Origin: Rhizobium phaseoli
GTDB lineage: Bacteria > Pseudomonadota > Alphaproteobacteria > Rhizobiales > Rhizobiaceae
DNA length: 64,000 bases
Assembly: GCF_010668805.1 (NCBI RefSeq)
Contig: NZ_WUFT01000013.1
Coordinates: 124,001 to 188,000, forward strand
Reading direction: 5' to 3'
The notes beneath the pieces were generated by a model. That model was given only the letters and a program-made list of their open reading frames with translations. It made no database searches and was not told the origin of the DNA. Shown here in pieces: positions 8,608 through 17,483 of this stretch. Each line of letters opens with the position of its first letter. The stretch's first letter is position 1. The position numbers and the translations under genes were made by a program.

Positions 8608-9378
8608 TCAATGCAGTCCGAACAGGTTCAGCAGCTCCTCGCGGTGGCGAACGAATTCCGGTGCGCTGCGGTCGCGCGGGCGCGGCAGATCAATGTCGAT
8701 CAGGCGCGGTTCGCCGCCCTTCTCCCGTGGCAGGATGAGGATGCGGTCGGCCAGATAAATCGCCTCCTCGAGATCGTGGGTGACGAGAATGGTCGTCACA
8801 TCCTCATCGCGCCAGATCCGGGCGAGTTCCTGCTGCATGCCGATCTTGGTCATCGCGTCGAGCGCGCCGAGCGGTTCGTCGAGCAGCAGGATCTCGGGCT
8901 GGACGGCCAGCGCCCGGGCGATCCCGACGCGCTGCGCCATGCCTCCCGAGAGCTGCCGGGGATAGGCCGCCTCGAACTGCTGCAGGCCGACAAGCTTGAC
9001 ATAGTGGCGCGCCCGCTCCCTCGCCTGCTGACGCGTGAGACCACTCGTTTCCAGCCCGAAGGCGACATTGTCGAGCACATCAAGCCACGGCAGCAGGCGG
9101 GGCTCCTGGAAGATGACGGCACGTTCTGCGCCGACGCCCCGCACCGTCTGGCCATCGACGAGAACCTCTCCGGCATCGGCATCCTCAAGGCCGGCCAGAA
9201 CCCTGAGCAGGGTCGTCTTGCCCGAACCGCTGGCGCCGACAATGGCGAGGCTTTCGCCGGAGCGGATGTGGAGATTGATATCCTTGAGAACCTGCAGCGG
9301 CGTGCCGTTCAACTTGTAGGATTTGGAGAGGCGACGGATCGTCACCTCGCCGCGGCGAATGTTCTCAGCAATGCCCAT
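8608..9378 (-). CDS. Sulfonate/nitrate/taurine-type ABC transporter, ATP-binding protein (SsuB-like)
   Basis: ATPase of 256 residues for the importer formed with the permease and binding protein just upstream. Walker A is GASGSGKTT (48-56). The signature LSGGMAQRVGIARAL and Walker B with DEPLGALDAMTK are typical for the SsuB/TauB/NrtD group, as is FQEPRLLPWLDV at the Q loop. It is the last gene of the leftward operon, starting 9 bases after the binding protein stop. Confidence 0.92.
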   Translation of the reverse strand: MGIAENIRRGEVTIRRLSKSYKLNGTPLQVLKDINLHIRSGESLAIVGASGSGKTTLLRVLAGLEDADAGEVLVDGQTVRGVGAERAVIFQEPRLLPWLDVLDNVAFGLETSGLTRQQARERARHYVKLVGLQQFEAAYPRQLSGGMAQRVGIARALAVQPEILLLDEPLGALDAMTKIGMQQELARIWRDEDVTTILVTHDLEEAIYLADRILILPREKGGEPRLIDIDLPRPRDRSAPEFVRHREELLNLFGLH

Positions 9379-9387
9379 CTCGGTTCC

Positions 9388-10371
9388 TCAGTTGCTTGCC
9401 GGCTTGGCATCAGCCGTGAAGAGGATGTCCTTGGCCGCCAACTGGCCTTGCTTCAGCTTTCCTTCGCGAACCAGGACGTCGATCCAGAACTGGATGTCGC
9501 GCTCGACCGGCAGACCGCCGGCGCGCACGCCATAGCCGCGGAAATACTGGGCGATGTCGGGATTCTCGCCGCGCTCGCCGAGTGCCTTGGCCAGGATTTT
9601 TTTGGTTTCCTCAGGATGTTCGCGGGCATAATCGAGGGCGCGGGCCGATTGCTCGACGAAAATCTTCGAAGCCTCAGGATGTTGCTGGATGAAATCGCGG
9701 CGCAGGACCACGAAGCCGCCGGCAATGTCGCCGAGCACATCGGTATCGTCGAAGACCGCGCGCAGGCCGCCATTTTTGAGCGCGGCACCCTCGAAGGTCG
9801 TCTGCCAATAACCGAAGGCGGCAATATCGACCTGTTTGGAGCGCAGCACCTGTTCGAGCTGCGGGCCGGGAACGACGATCTGATTGGCGGAGTCGGTCGG
9901 CAGGCCGGCAGAATGCAAGGCTTCACGGATGGTATAGTCGAGATGCGCACCGAGCGTATTGACCGCAATGCTCTTGCCGGCAATGTCCTTGATGCTCTTG
10001 ATCGGGCTGTCTTCCAGCACGTAGAAGGTCGACTGCACCTCGTCATTGATGCCGTTCGACGGATAGGCGGCGACGAAGTCGTTGCCGCCGATGATCGAAT
10101 TCAGCACGGCGGAGGTGGCCGCACTGCCGATCTCGACGTCACCGGATGCGAGAGCGATCAGAGAGGCCGGCCCGCCCTGGGCATAGCCGACATTTTCGAA
10201 CGTGATGCCGGTACCCTTGAAATAGCCGAGTTCGTCGGCGAGCTCGTGGGCGGCAAGACCGCCTTGGCTGGCGAGGTAGCGCAGCTTTACCGTGTCGGCG
10301 GCTGCGGCTGGCGTGGCAAGGCCGAGCGCGATGACGGCCGGCAGGAGAAGGTTGCGGGGATAAAATGTCAT
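9388..10371 (-). CDS. ABC transporter periplasmic binding protein, NMT1/SsuA type
   Basis: Predicted periplasmic protein of 327 residues. The ATG at 10371 follows AAGGGA and starts a signal peptide ending near PAAAA (residue 25). The mature part has the NMT1/OMPdc-like pattern: LASQGGLAAHELADELGYF, PASLIALASGDVEIG and GKSIAVNTLGA. Members of this family bind alkanesulfonates, taurine, nitrate or thiamine precursors. The neighbouring FMN-dependent monooxygenase points to an organosulfur or similar xenobiotic-like compound. The frame is open further upstream, but that part overlaps the permease gene and lacks a signal peptide. Confidence 0.9.
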   Translation of the reverse strand: MTFYPRNLLLPAVIALGLATPAAAADTVKLRYLASQGGLAAHELADELGYFKGTGITFENVGYAQGGPASLIALASGDVEIGSAATSAVLNSIIGGNDFVAAYPSNGINDEVQSTFYVLEDSPIKSIKDIAGKSIAVNTLGAHLDYTIREALHSAGLPTDSANQIVVPGPQLEQVLRSKQVDIAAFGYWQTTFEGAALKNGGLRAVFDDTDVLGDIAGGFVVLRRDFIQQHPEASKIFVEQSARALDYAREHPEETKKILAKALGERGENPDIAQYFRGYGVRAGGLPVERDIQFWIDVLVREGKLKQGQLAAKDILFTADAKPASN

Positions 10372-10423
10372 GACGTGTCCCTTTCGGAAGAGGAAAATCG
10401 GGGGAAGCAGTTTAGCGGCTCGG

Positions 10424-11266
10424 CTAAGACCAGCGGCAGAGACGGCGCTGCAGGAGAACGAGCAAGGCATTGGCGGCAAGCCCGAGAAAGGCGAGCAGAA
10501 GGATCGCCGCAAACATCAACGGGATCTGGAAATTGTACTGGGCGTTCATCACCTGGAAGCCGATGCCCTTGTTGGCGCCGATCATCTCGGCGGCAATCAA
10601 CAGGAGCAGCGCGGTCGTCGCCGAGAGACGCAGGCCGACGAAGATTGCAGGAACCGACGCCGGCAGAATGACGCGGCGGAAGATCGTCAGCGATCCGGCG
10701 CCATAGGTCCGCGCCATCTCGATAAGCTTCTGGTCCACCTCCTTGACACCGCCGATCGTGGCGAGCAGCACCGGAAACAGCGTCGCCCAGAAGATCACGA
10801 AGATCTTGGATGTTTCGCCGAGGCCGAGCAGCAGGATGAAAATCGGGTAGAGCGCCAGCGCCGAGGTCTGCCGGAAGAGCTGCAGGATCGGATCGAGCGC
10901 CTGCTCGACCGCACGCACCTGGCCCATGAACAGGCCAAGCGGAATGCCGATCACGACGGCAAAGGCGAAGGCGGTTCCAGCTCGCTGCAGGCTGATGGCA
11001 ATGTCATCCAGCAGCGCGCCGTTGGCAAGATTGGTCCAAAGAGCAAACAGGATCACATTCAAGGGCGGGAAGATGGCCGGATTGATCCAGCCTTCGGTGC
11101 TCGATACCTGCCAGAGCGCGAGGAAGGCGAGGAGCAGGCCATAACGCGGCAAAAACGATGCGAGCACCCCGCGCACCTGGGAGCCGAGAACGGAGATCGT
11201 GCTTTTCTCGCTGCTTTTCAGGCGGCCGAAGCTTCTCGGGAGAGTCTGGTTGATTTCATAGGCCAT
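10424..11266 (-). CDS. ABC transporter permease, SsuC/TauC type
   Basis: Inner-membrane protein of 280 residues from the ATG at 11266 (MAYEINQTL), which has a GAGGGAG box. Six hydrophobic segments are visible, plus the EAA loop (EVDQKLIEMARTYGAGSLTIFRRVILPASVP, here quoted in parts: IEMARTYGAGS and RRVILPASVP). It works as a homodimer in this family. It follows the monooxygenase gene by 11 bases and precedes the binding protein by 52 bases, all in one leftward operon. Confidence 0.92.
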   Translation of the reverse strand: MAYEINQTLPRSFGRLKSSEKSTISVLGSQVRGVLASFLPRYGLLLAFLALWQVSSTEGWINPAIFPPLNVILFALWTNLANGALLDDIAISLQRAGTAFAFAVVIGIPLGLFMGQVRAVEQALDPILQLFRQTSALALYPIFILLLGLGETSKIFVIFWATLFPVLLATIGGVKEVDQKLIEMARTYGAGSLTIFRRVILPASVPAIFVGLRLSATTALLLLIAAEMIGANKGIGFQVMNAQYNFQIPLMFAAILLLAFLGLAANALLVLLQRRLCRWS

Positions 11267-11277
11267 GGTCCGCTCCC

Positions 11278-12630
11278 TCACTCTGCTGCCTGGAGAACTG
11301 CGCGTCCGGCAGCCCATCGGTTGGCGGGGAAAGGCAGGCCGAGGTTTTCCCGGAGCGTCTTGCCCTCATAGGCGGTGCGGAACAGTCCACGGCGCTGCAA
11401 CTCCGGGATGACCAGATCGACGAAGTCGTCGAGCGCCGTCGGCAGCCAAGGCGGCAGAATATTGAAGCCGTCGGCCGCTTCATTCTCGAACCATTGCTGT
11501 AGCGTATCGGCGATCTTTTCAGGAGTTCCGACGATGGTGTAGTGGCCGCGGGCCGACGCGATCCACTGATAGAGCTGGCGGATGGTGAAGTTGTTTTCGT
11601 CGGCGATCTGGCGAATGAGGGCCTGGCGGCTCTTCATGCCCTCCGTCGGCGGTGCGGGCGGCAGCGGGCCGTCGAGATCATAACCGTGCAGGTCGAGCGT
11701 ACCGCCGGTAAGGCCGTTGAGGAGGCCGATCCCATCCTCTTCGACAATCAGCGAGGTCAGGCGGTCGTACTTTTCGCGCGCTTCCGCTTCGGTCCTGCCG
11801 ACGAAGGCGGAGACGCCGGGCATGACGAGGATGTGATCGGGGTTGCGGCCGAGGCCGCGGGCGCGTGCCTTGATATCGCGGTAGAATTCCTGGGCGGTTT
11901 CGATGTGCTGATGGGCGGTAAAGATGACTTCGGCCGTTGCCGCGGCAAGCCCGCGCCCGTCGTCGGACTGCCCGGCCTGCACGATAACCGGATGTCCCTG
12001 GGGCGAGCGCGAGATGTTGAGCGGACCGCGCACGCTGAAATGCTCGCCGCGGTGGTCGGTGCCGTGCAGCTTGGCCGGATCGAAGAACACGCCCGACTCC
12101 TTGTCGCGGATGAACGCGTCGTCCTCGAAGCTTTCCCAGAGTTTGCGGACAACGTCGACATGCTCGGCAGCACGGCGATATCGATCGGCATGTGGAAGCT
12201 GCGTATCGCGGTTGAAGTTCTGTGCCGTGAGGTCGCCTGTCGTGGTCACAACATTCCAGCCGGCGCGGCCCTCGGAGATCAGATCCAGCGAGGCGAATTT
12301 GCGAGCAGTCGTATAGGGCTCCTCATAGGTGGTCGAGGACGTCGCGATAAAGCCGAGATGGGTGGTGAAAGGCGCAAGCGCGGAAAACAATGTGACGGGT
12401 TCGAAACCGGCGACGCGGGCATTGCCGCCTTCGCGCGCTCCGCCAAAACCGACAGCCAGTCCGTCGGCCAGGAAATAAGCATCGAAAAGTCCACGCTCGG
12501 CTGTCAGAGCGAGTTGCTTGTGAAACTCGAAACTGGTGGCGCCATCGGCCGGTTGGTCCGGATGCCGCCAGGATGCAACATGCTGTCCGCCACCGGGAAG
12601 AAATGCCCCAAGCCTGATTTTGCGTGTCAT
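11278..12630 (-). CDS. FMN-dependent monooxygenase, NtaA/SnaA/DszA family
   Basis: Flavin-dependent bacterial-luciferase-like enzyme of 450 residues, the usual length for the NtaA/SnaA/SoxA(DszA) group. The start is the ATG at 12630 after GGAGAGGA. Family features are IRLGAFLPGGGQHVASWRHP at the N-terminus, AERGLFDAYFLADG, the SEGRAGWNVVTT strand with NFNRD, and PVIVQAGQSDDGR. These enzymes use FMNH2 from a partner reductase to oxidise sulfur compounds, chelators or long alkanes. It is the first gene of the transporter operon, so the imported compound is probably its substrate. No reductase gene is seen nearby. Confidence 0.9.
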   Translation of the reverse strand: MTRKIRLGAFLPGGGQHVASWRHPDQPADGATSFEFHKQLALTAERGLFDAYFLADGLAVGFGGAREGGNARVAGFEPVTLFSALAPFTTHLGFIATSSTTYEEPYTTARKFASLDLISEGRAGWNVVTTTGDLTAQNFNRDTQLPHADRYRRAAEHVDVVRKLWESFEDDAFIRDKESGVFFDPAKLHGTDHRGEHFSVRGPLNISRSPQGHPVIVQAGQSDDGRGLAAATAEVIFTAHQHIETAQEFYRDIKARARGLGRNPDHILVMPGVSAFVGRTEAEAREKYDRLTSLIVEEDGIGLLNGLTGGTLDLHGYDLDGPLPPAPPTEGMKSRQALIRQIADENNFTIRQLYQWIASARGHYTIVGTPEKIADTLQQWFENEAADGFNILPPWLPTALDDFVDLVIPELQRRGLFRTAYEGKTLRENLGLPFPANRWAAGRAVLQAAE

Positions 12631-12713
12631 TTCGCGTCCTCTCCGTTTGCCGCCCACAGCCCGGTCTTTTCCAGGGCCAAGGGATAGGTTGGCTGTCAGG
12701 ACACTAACCTACG

Positions 12714-12736
12714 TTCTCCATAAATTTTATAGAGAA
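12714..12736. promoter_or_regulatory. AT-rich inverted repeat upstream of the monooxygenase operon
   Basis: A 23-base near-perfect palindrome with 10 of 11 pairs matching; the outer arms are TTCTC and GAGAA around an AT-rich centre. It lies 84 bases upstream of the monooxygenase start, in the 280-base spacer before the IclR gene. That spacer has no other gene and is AT-rich around 12710-12770, so it probably holds the operon promoter. The cognate regulator is not apparent. Confidence 0.45.
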
Positions 12737-12910
12737 ACTTAATTTCATAATTTCGGGAGAAGAGTGAATAGTTTTGCGGGATCGGCTTGAATCTGGAAAT
12801 CGACGATCGGGGCGGCCAATAAGAGATATCTCTTGCGGCGGTCTTTTTGTTTTCCACGTCAGACAGGTCGGCAAGCGGCATCCTGCCTTAGCGTGACATG
12901 ATTTGGGACG

Positions 12911-13696
12911 TCAGCCTCGTTTGGGCCGGGCCGGGGCATGTTCCAGGCCGGCGGCGGCCTTCTTCAGGCTGTCGAGGTAGCGGTCCCGGTTCGCGATGCC
13001 GTCGTCACGTGGGGTGACGAGGCAGAGCGTTGCGGCGGCGTGACCTTCCTCGCCGCGCACCGGCACGGCAAAACAATGGGTAAAGCTGTCGACGATGCTG
13101 TTGAAGGTGAAGAAGCCTTCACGCTCGGCCTGGCGCACCTCGGCGATGAAGGTCTGAGGTTCGAGCCATTCACCGCCCGGCAGACGGAAATCCTGCGACG
13201 GAATGAAGTTCAGGATGTCCTGATCCGACAGATGTGCGACGAGCAGGCGGCCCGACGCCGTCCACGGGATAGGCACCGATTGTCCGACATCCGTCGAAAT
13301 GCGGAAGGGCCGAGCGCCTTCGCGCATGCGCACGACCGTGTATCTGTTCCCATCCAGCATGCAGAACTGTGCTGTCTCCCGCGTCTCGTCGGCAAGCTGT
13401 TCCAGCGTCGCCTCGCATTCACGGGTGAAATCGAAATGGTTCTCATAGGCGGCGCCGAGGAAATAGAGCTTGCGGCCGAGATAGACGCGCCCCTCGCCGC
13501 CGGTGAATTCGAGGATGCCGTTGCTGAGCAGCAGGTTGACCAGCTCGTACACCGATGAGCGCGGCGCACCGATCTGCGCGGCGATTTCGTTCGGCTTCAA
13601 GGCCTGCCGTTTTTGGCGCAGGAAATCGAGGATCTCGAAGGCGCGGTCGAGCCCTCGGGCGCGTTTGCCGGCGGCTTCATCCTGAACTGCATCCAT
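12911..13696 (-). CDS. IclR-family transcriptional regulator
   Basis: A 261-residue protein of normal IclR length. The N-terminal winged helix lies at about 15-75 (LDRAFEILDFLRQK, KPNEIAAQIGAPRSSVYELV) and the GAF-like effector domain follows (IPWTASGRLLVAHL, FFTFNSIVDSFTHCFAVPV). The ATG at 13696 has AGGA 8 bases upstream. It is divergent from the CUT2 transporter operon at 13917 and should regulate it, with the effector being the imported compound or a breakdown product. A weakly symmetric AT-rich stretch at 13842-13864 in the shared spacer could be its operator. Confidence 0.9.
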   Translation of the reverse strand: MDAVQDEAAGKRARGLDRAFEILDFLRQKRQALKPNEIAAQIGAPRSSVYELVNLLLSNGILEFTGGEGRVYLGRKLYFLGAAYENHFDFTRECEATLEQLADETRETAQFCMLDGNRYTVVRMREGARPFRISTDVGQSVPIPWTASGRLLVAHLSDQDILNFIPSQDFRLPGGEWLEPQTFIAEVRQAEREGFFTFNSIVDSFTHCFAVPVRGEEGHAAATLCLVTPRDDGIANRDRYLDSLKKAAAGLEHAPARPKRG

Positions 13697-13916
13697 CGCT
13701 ATCGTCCTGTTCTTTTTGTCCGGCCAAGCTTTTCAAGCCGCTTGCCGTATCTGTCAATCGATCCCGTCATTCAACCGCGAATGAAATTTTCCGACCCCTC
13801 TTGCGGGGTAAAAAAATCGGCCTAAGATCGCCTCGTCCGGTATATAGATCACATGTACGATATATTGGACATAGATGGCAAGCCGTCAAGGTTGCCGCAC
13901 AAAAAAGGGGATCGAC

Positions 13917-14987
13917 ATGAAGAATTTTGGAAACAGCATTTCCGCCTCGCTGCGCCGCCGCCTCCTCGCGGGCGCTGCCGCAGCAGCCACCCTCCTGGTC
14001 TTTTCCACCGGCACTGCCTCGGCCGCTGCCAATTGCATCAAGGGCGACAGGAAAGCGCCCTATACGATCGGTTGGGCGAACATCTACTCCGTGCCGACCT
14101 GGATGAAGCAGACTGAAGGCACCATCACCGCTGAAGTGGAGGAGCTGAAGAAGGCCGGCCTCGTCAAGGATCTGATGATCACCGACGCGCAGGGCAACGC
14201 CCAGACGCAGATCCAGCATATCCAGTCGATGATCGACGCCAATGTCGACGCCATCGTCGTCATCGCCGGCTCCTCCAATGCGCTCGACCGCGTCATATCG
14301 GATGCCTGCGACAAGGGCATCGCGATCGTCAATTTCGACAGCCTGGTCAACACCGACAAGGTGACGGCGAAGATCAATACCGATTCCAGCGAATGGGGCG
14401 CGACCGCTGCCAAGTGGATGGTCAGCCAGCTCGGCGGCAAGGGCAAGATCATCATCATGAACGGCCCGGCCGGCATCTCGGTCAGCGACGACCGCCGCAA
14501 GGGCGCCCAGCCGGTCCTCGATGCCAATCCGGGTCTTAAGGTGATCACCGAGACGAACACCGAATATAACGTCGCGCCGGCACAGGAAGCGATGACCAGC
14601 CTGCTGTTCGCCAATCCCGAAATCGACGGCGTGCTGTCGCTCGGCGGCGCGCTGTCGGCCGGCTCCGTCCTCGCCTTTGAGCGCCAGGGCCGCGACCAGG
14701 TGCCGACCACGGGTGAAAATGCAAGGCAGTTCCTGGAACTCTGGAAGGAGAAGGGCCTGAAAGGCTGGGCGACGATGCAGCCCAACTGGCTCGGCGCCCT
14801 TTCCGTCTACACCGCCGTGCAGGCGCTGCAAGGCAAGGACGTGCCGGCCTTCGTCAAGGTGCCGCTGCCTGTCATCGACGACAGCACGATCGGCAGCTAC
14901 CTCGCACGGGCCGACAAGTTCCCGGCCGACGGCTATATCTACTCGGACTACGACAAGGCACTGTTCGACAAGCTGCTGGCCAAGTAA
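13917..14987 (+). CDS. CUT2 (ribose-type) ABC transporter, periplasmic binding protein
   Basis: Peripla_BP_4-type protein of 356 residues. The ATG at 13917 has AGGGGA 5 bases upstream and begins a long signal peptide cut near ASAA (residue 36). The mature part shows the RbsB-like fold signs TIGWANIYSVPTW, QTQIQHIQSMIDANVDAIVV and a run of ribose-binding-like segments (GAQPVLDANPGLKV, EAMTSLLFANPEIDGV). Two cysteines, near the mature N-terminus and in DACDKG, are present. It is the first gene of an eight-gene rightward operon. The ligand need not be a sugar, given the downstream amino-acid-type enzymes. Confidence 0.9.
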   Translation: MKNFGNSISASLRRRLLAGAAAAATLLVFSTGTASAAANCIKGDRKAPYTIGWANIYSVPTWMKQTEGTITAEVEELKKAGLVKDLMITDAQGNAQTQIQHIQSMIDANVDAIVVIAGSSNALDRVISDACDKGIAIVNFDSLVNTDKVTAKINTDSSEWGATAAKWMVSQLGGKGKIIIMNGPAGISVSDDRRKGAQPVLDANPGLKVITETNTEYNVAPAQEAMTSLLFANPEIDGVLSLGGALSAGSVLAFERQGRDQVPTTGENARQFLELWKEKGLKGWATMQPNWLGALSVYTAVQALQGKDVPAFVKVPLPVIDDSTIGSYLARADKFPADGYIYSDYDKALFDKLLAK

Positions 14988-15009
14988 TCCGCGGTTGGGG
15001 GACGTCGTG

Positions 15010-16524
15010 ATGACGGAAGAAACGCCCGTGCTGGAAGCCCGGCAGGTGTTCAAGGGATTTTTCGGCAATCCCGTTTTGAAGGGTGTCGACATCGCCCTTC
15101 TGCCGGGCAGGGTTCACGCCCTGCTCGGCGAAAACGGCGCCGGTAAGTCGACGCTGATCAATCTCCTGTCCGGCTCCCTCCAGCCCGACGGCGGGTCCAT
15201 CCTCGTCGACGGCAAGCCGGTCGGGCGTTTCAGCCCGGCGGCGGCGCGCGCGGCCGGCATCGCTGTCGTGCAACAGGAGCTGAGCCTCACGGCCACTCTC
15301 TCGATTGCCGAAAACATCGGGATCGGCGCGTTTCCGCGCCGGTTCGGTCTCATCGACTACGGAGCGCTTCATCGCGGCGTGCAAGAGGTCTGCGATCTGG
15401 TCGGGCTGACCGAGCCGCTCGACATGCCGGTCGCCGATCTGGCGCTCGGCCGCCGTCAGATGGTGGAGATCGCCAAGGCGCTGTTCCGCAAACCGCGTGT
15501 TCTCATTCTGGATGAACCGACCTCGTCGCTTTCTGCGTACGAAGCCGGCATCCTCGCCCGCCTGATCGGGACGCTCAAAGGCCGCGGCACGGCGCTTCTC
15601 TATATTTCCCACCGCCTGAATGAGGTGCAGGCGCTCTGCTCACATGTCACCGTGCTGAAGGACGGCAGCGTCACGGCCGACCAATCGCTGTCCGGCATCG
15701 ATGGTGAGGGGCTGGTCCGCCTGATGGTAGGCCGCGAGACCGGCGACCTGTTTCCGCCGCGCCCGGCCGCGGTACCCGGCGCGATGCGCATCAGCGTCGA
15801 AGGTTTTTCGGCCGGCATCGTGCGTGACATTGGTTTTTCCGCCCGCGCCGGCGAGATCGTCGGCATCGGCGGGCTCGTCGGGCAGGGCCAGGAAGACTTG
15901 CTGCTCGGCCTCTATGGCGCGATTCCGGCCTCGGCGGCCAGGGCGGAGGTGGCGGGCAAACCCCGCCTGCCCGCCCATGTCGGCGCAGCGAATGCGGGGG
16001 GCATCGTCTACGTCCCGGCGGACCGCAAACACGAGGGACTGGTGCTGCCGCATTCGATCGCCTCCAATCTTATCCTGCCCTCGCTTGGACGGCTTGCGAG
16101 CAAGGGACTGCGCGACGCGACGGCGGAAAACGGCCTGGTCGCCGATCTCGCACGTCGCCTGACGATCAAGGGCGATACGGCCCGCCCGGTGCAGGCGCTT
16201 TCCGGCGGCAACCAGCAGAAGGTGGCGCTCGCCAAATGGCTGCCGCTCGACCCGTCCGTGCTGTTGCTCAACGATCCGACACGCGGCGTCGACATCGAGA
16301 CCAAGCGTGAGATCTACCTGATGCTGCGCGCCTTCGCCGCCGAAGGGCGGCTCGTCATTTTGGCCAGTTCCGATACGCCGGAACTCGTGCATCTCTGCGA
16401 CCGCGTCGTGGTTCTGCGCGAGGGCCGCGTCGCGGCGACGCTATCGAAAGATCGGATCAGCGAAGGCGCGATCGTCGGCGCCGCCATGGGCGTTACGACC
16501 ACAACGCAGGGAGAGGCGGCATGA
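15010..16524 (+). CDS. CUT2 ABC transporter, double ATP-binding protein (RbsA/MglA type)
   Basis: About 504 residues containing two fused ATPase domains, as in RbsA. The first has Walker A GENGAGKST (40-48), the signature LALGRRQMVEIAKAL and DEPTSSLSA. The second (about 265-490) has the degenerate P-loop GLVGQGQEDLL and the LSGGNQQKVALAKWL signature with NDPTRGVD, as is normal in this subfamily. I chose the ATG at 15010 because GGGGGA lies 8 bases upstream; a TTG at 14995 and a GTG at 15007 are in frame. It overlaps the next permease gene by 4 bases. Confidence 0.92.
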   Translation: MTEETPVLEARQVFKGFFGNPVLKGVDIALLPGRVHALLGENGAGKSTLINLLSGSLQPDGGSILVDGKPVGRFSPAAARAAGIAVVQQELSLTATLSIAENIGIGAFPRRFGLIDYGALHRGVQEVCDLVGLTEPLDMPVADLALGRRQMVEIAKALFRKPRVLILDEPTSSLSAYEAGILARLIGTLKGRGTALLYISHRLNEVQALCSHVTVLKDGSVTADQSLSGIDGEGLVRLMVGRETGDLFPPRPAAVPGAMRISVEGFSAGIVRDIGFSARAGEIVGIGGLVGQGQEDLLLGLYGAIPASAARAEVAGKPRLPAHVGAANAGGIVYVPADRKHEGLVLPHSIASNLILPSLGRLASKGLRDATAENGLVADLARRLTIKGDTARPVQALSGGNQQKVALAKWLPLDPSVLLLNDPTRGVDIETKREIYLMLRAFAAEGRLVILASSDTPELVHLCDRVVVLREGRVAATLSKDRISEGAIVGAAMGVTTTTQGEAA

Positions 16525-17483
16525 GCACTATTTCGTCAACCCGGCTCTACGGCGCGATCCAGCTCCGCCGCAACCGCGGCCTCGCCGGCCTCTATCTGGT
16601 CGTGGCTGCCTTTCTCATCCTCTATGCAGTGCTCTTTCCCGGCATCCTTTCCATCGGCGGCTTTTCGAAGTTCACGCAGAACTGGTTTCCACTCGCGCTG
16701 GTCACCATGGCGCAGGCGCTACTCATGCTCAACGGCGGCATCACGCTGGCGATCGGCCCGCTGGTCAGTCTCGGCGCGGTTATCGCCGCGACAACGATGG
16801 GAGGACCGTTCGGCCTGCCCGGCGGCATTATCGCCGTCGCCGTCGCCGGCCTTTCGATCGGTGCGGTCACCGGCGCCATCGTGACGCATCTGAGATTGCC
16901 GGCGATCATCGTCACGCTGGCCGGCTCCTTCATCATCGGCGGCGTCGCGCTCATCCTGTTGCCGCGGCCGGGCGGGTTCATTCCCGATTGGCTGTCGACG
17001 GTGCTTGCCGGCCATACGCCTGTCGCCTTCGTGCTGCTCGTCGTGATCCTCATGCTCTGGAAAGCTTTTCTGGCAACGCCGCTCGGCCTCGGCATCTATG
17101 CGGCCGGCGACAACCCGGTCGGCGCATTCCGCTCCGGCGTGCCGGTCGAACGGGTGAAGGTCGCAGCCTTCGCGCTCTCTGGGCTTCTGGCCGCTCTCAC
17201 CGGTCTCTTCGTTGCGGCGCAGACCGGCTCGGGCGATCCTGTCATCGGCACGCCCTTCACGCTCAACTCGATTGCCGCCGCCGTGCTCGGCGGCGTCGGT
17301 TTTCTCGGCGGCAAGGGTACGATGCGCGGCGCGATCTGCGGCAGCCTGCTGCTCTCGGTGATGATCAACGTGATGTTCTTCCTAGGCTTTCCGCCCGTCG
17401 CGCAATATGTCGCGCAAGGCTTGATCATCGTCGGTGCGGTCGCCGTACCGGAGCTTCTTGGGGTTTGGAGGGCAAGGCGATGA
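16521..17483 (+). CDS. CUT2 ABC transporter permease (RbsC-like), first copy
   Basis: BPD_transp_2 family membrane protein, 320 residues, with eight to ten hydrophobic segments. The N-terminal GGITLAIGPLVSLGAV segment corresponds to the family GGIDLSVG motif with Asp and Ser replaced. The C-terminal half has ALSGLLAALTGLF and NSIAAAVLGGVGFLGGKGT, which form the ATPase-facing loop. It starts on an ATGA overlap with the ATPase gene and ends on an ATGA overlap with the second permease, so translation is coupled. Confidence 0.92.
   Translation: MSTISSTRLYGAIQLRRNRGLAGLYLVVAAFLILYAVLFPGILSIGGFSKFTQNWFPLALVTMAQALLMLNGGITLAIGPLVSLGAVIAATTMGGPFGLPGGIIAVAVAGLSIGAVTGAIVTHLRLPAIIVTLAGSFIIGGVALILLPRPGGFIPDWLSTVLAGHTPVAFVLLVVILMLWKAFLATPLGLGIYAAGDNPVGAFRSGVPVERVKVAAFALSGLLAALTGLFVAAQTGSGDPVIGTPFTLNSIAAAVLGGVGFLGGKGTMRGAICGSLLLSVMINVMFFLGFPPVAQYVAQGLIIVGAVAVPELLGVWRARR

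Noticed and set aside
8611..10671. Long open frame (686 codons) on the plus strand
   Set aside because: It is antisense to the ATPase, binding protein and permease genes, which have clear family motifs and ribosome sites. High GC makes such shadows common.
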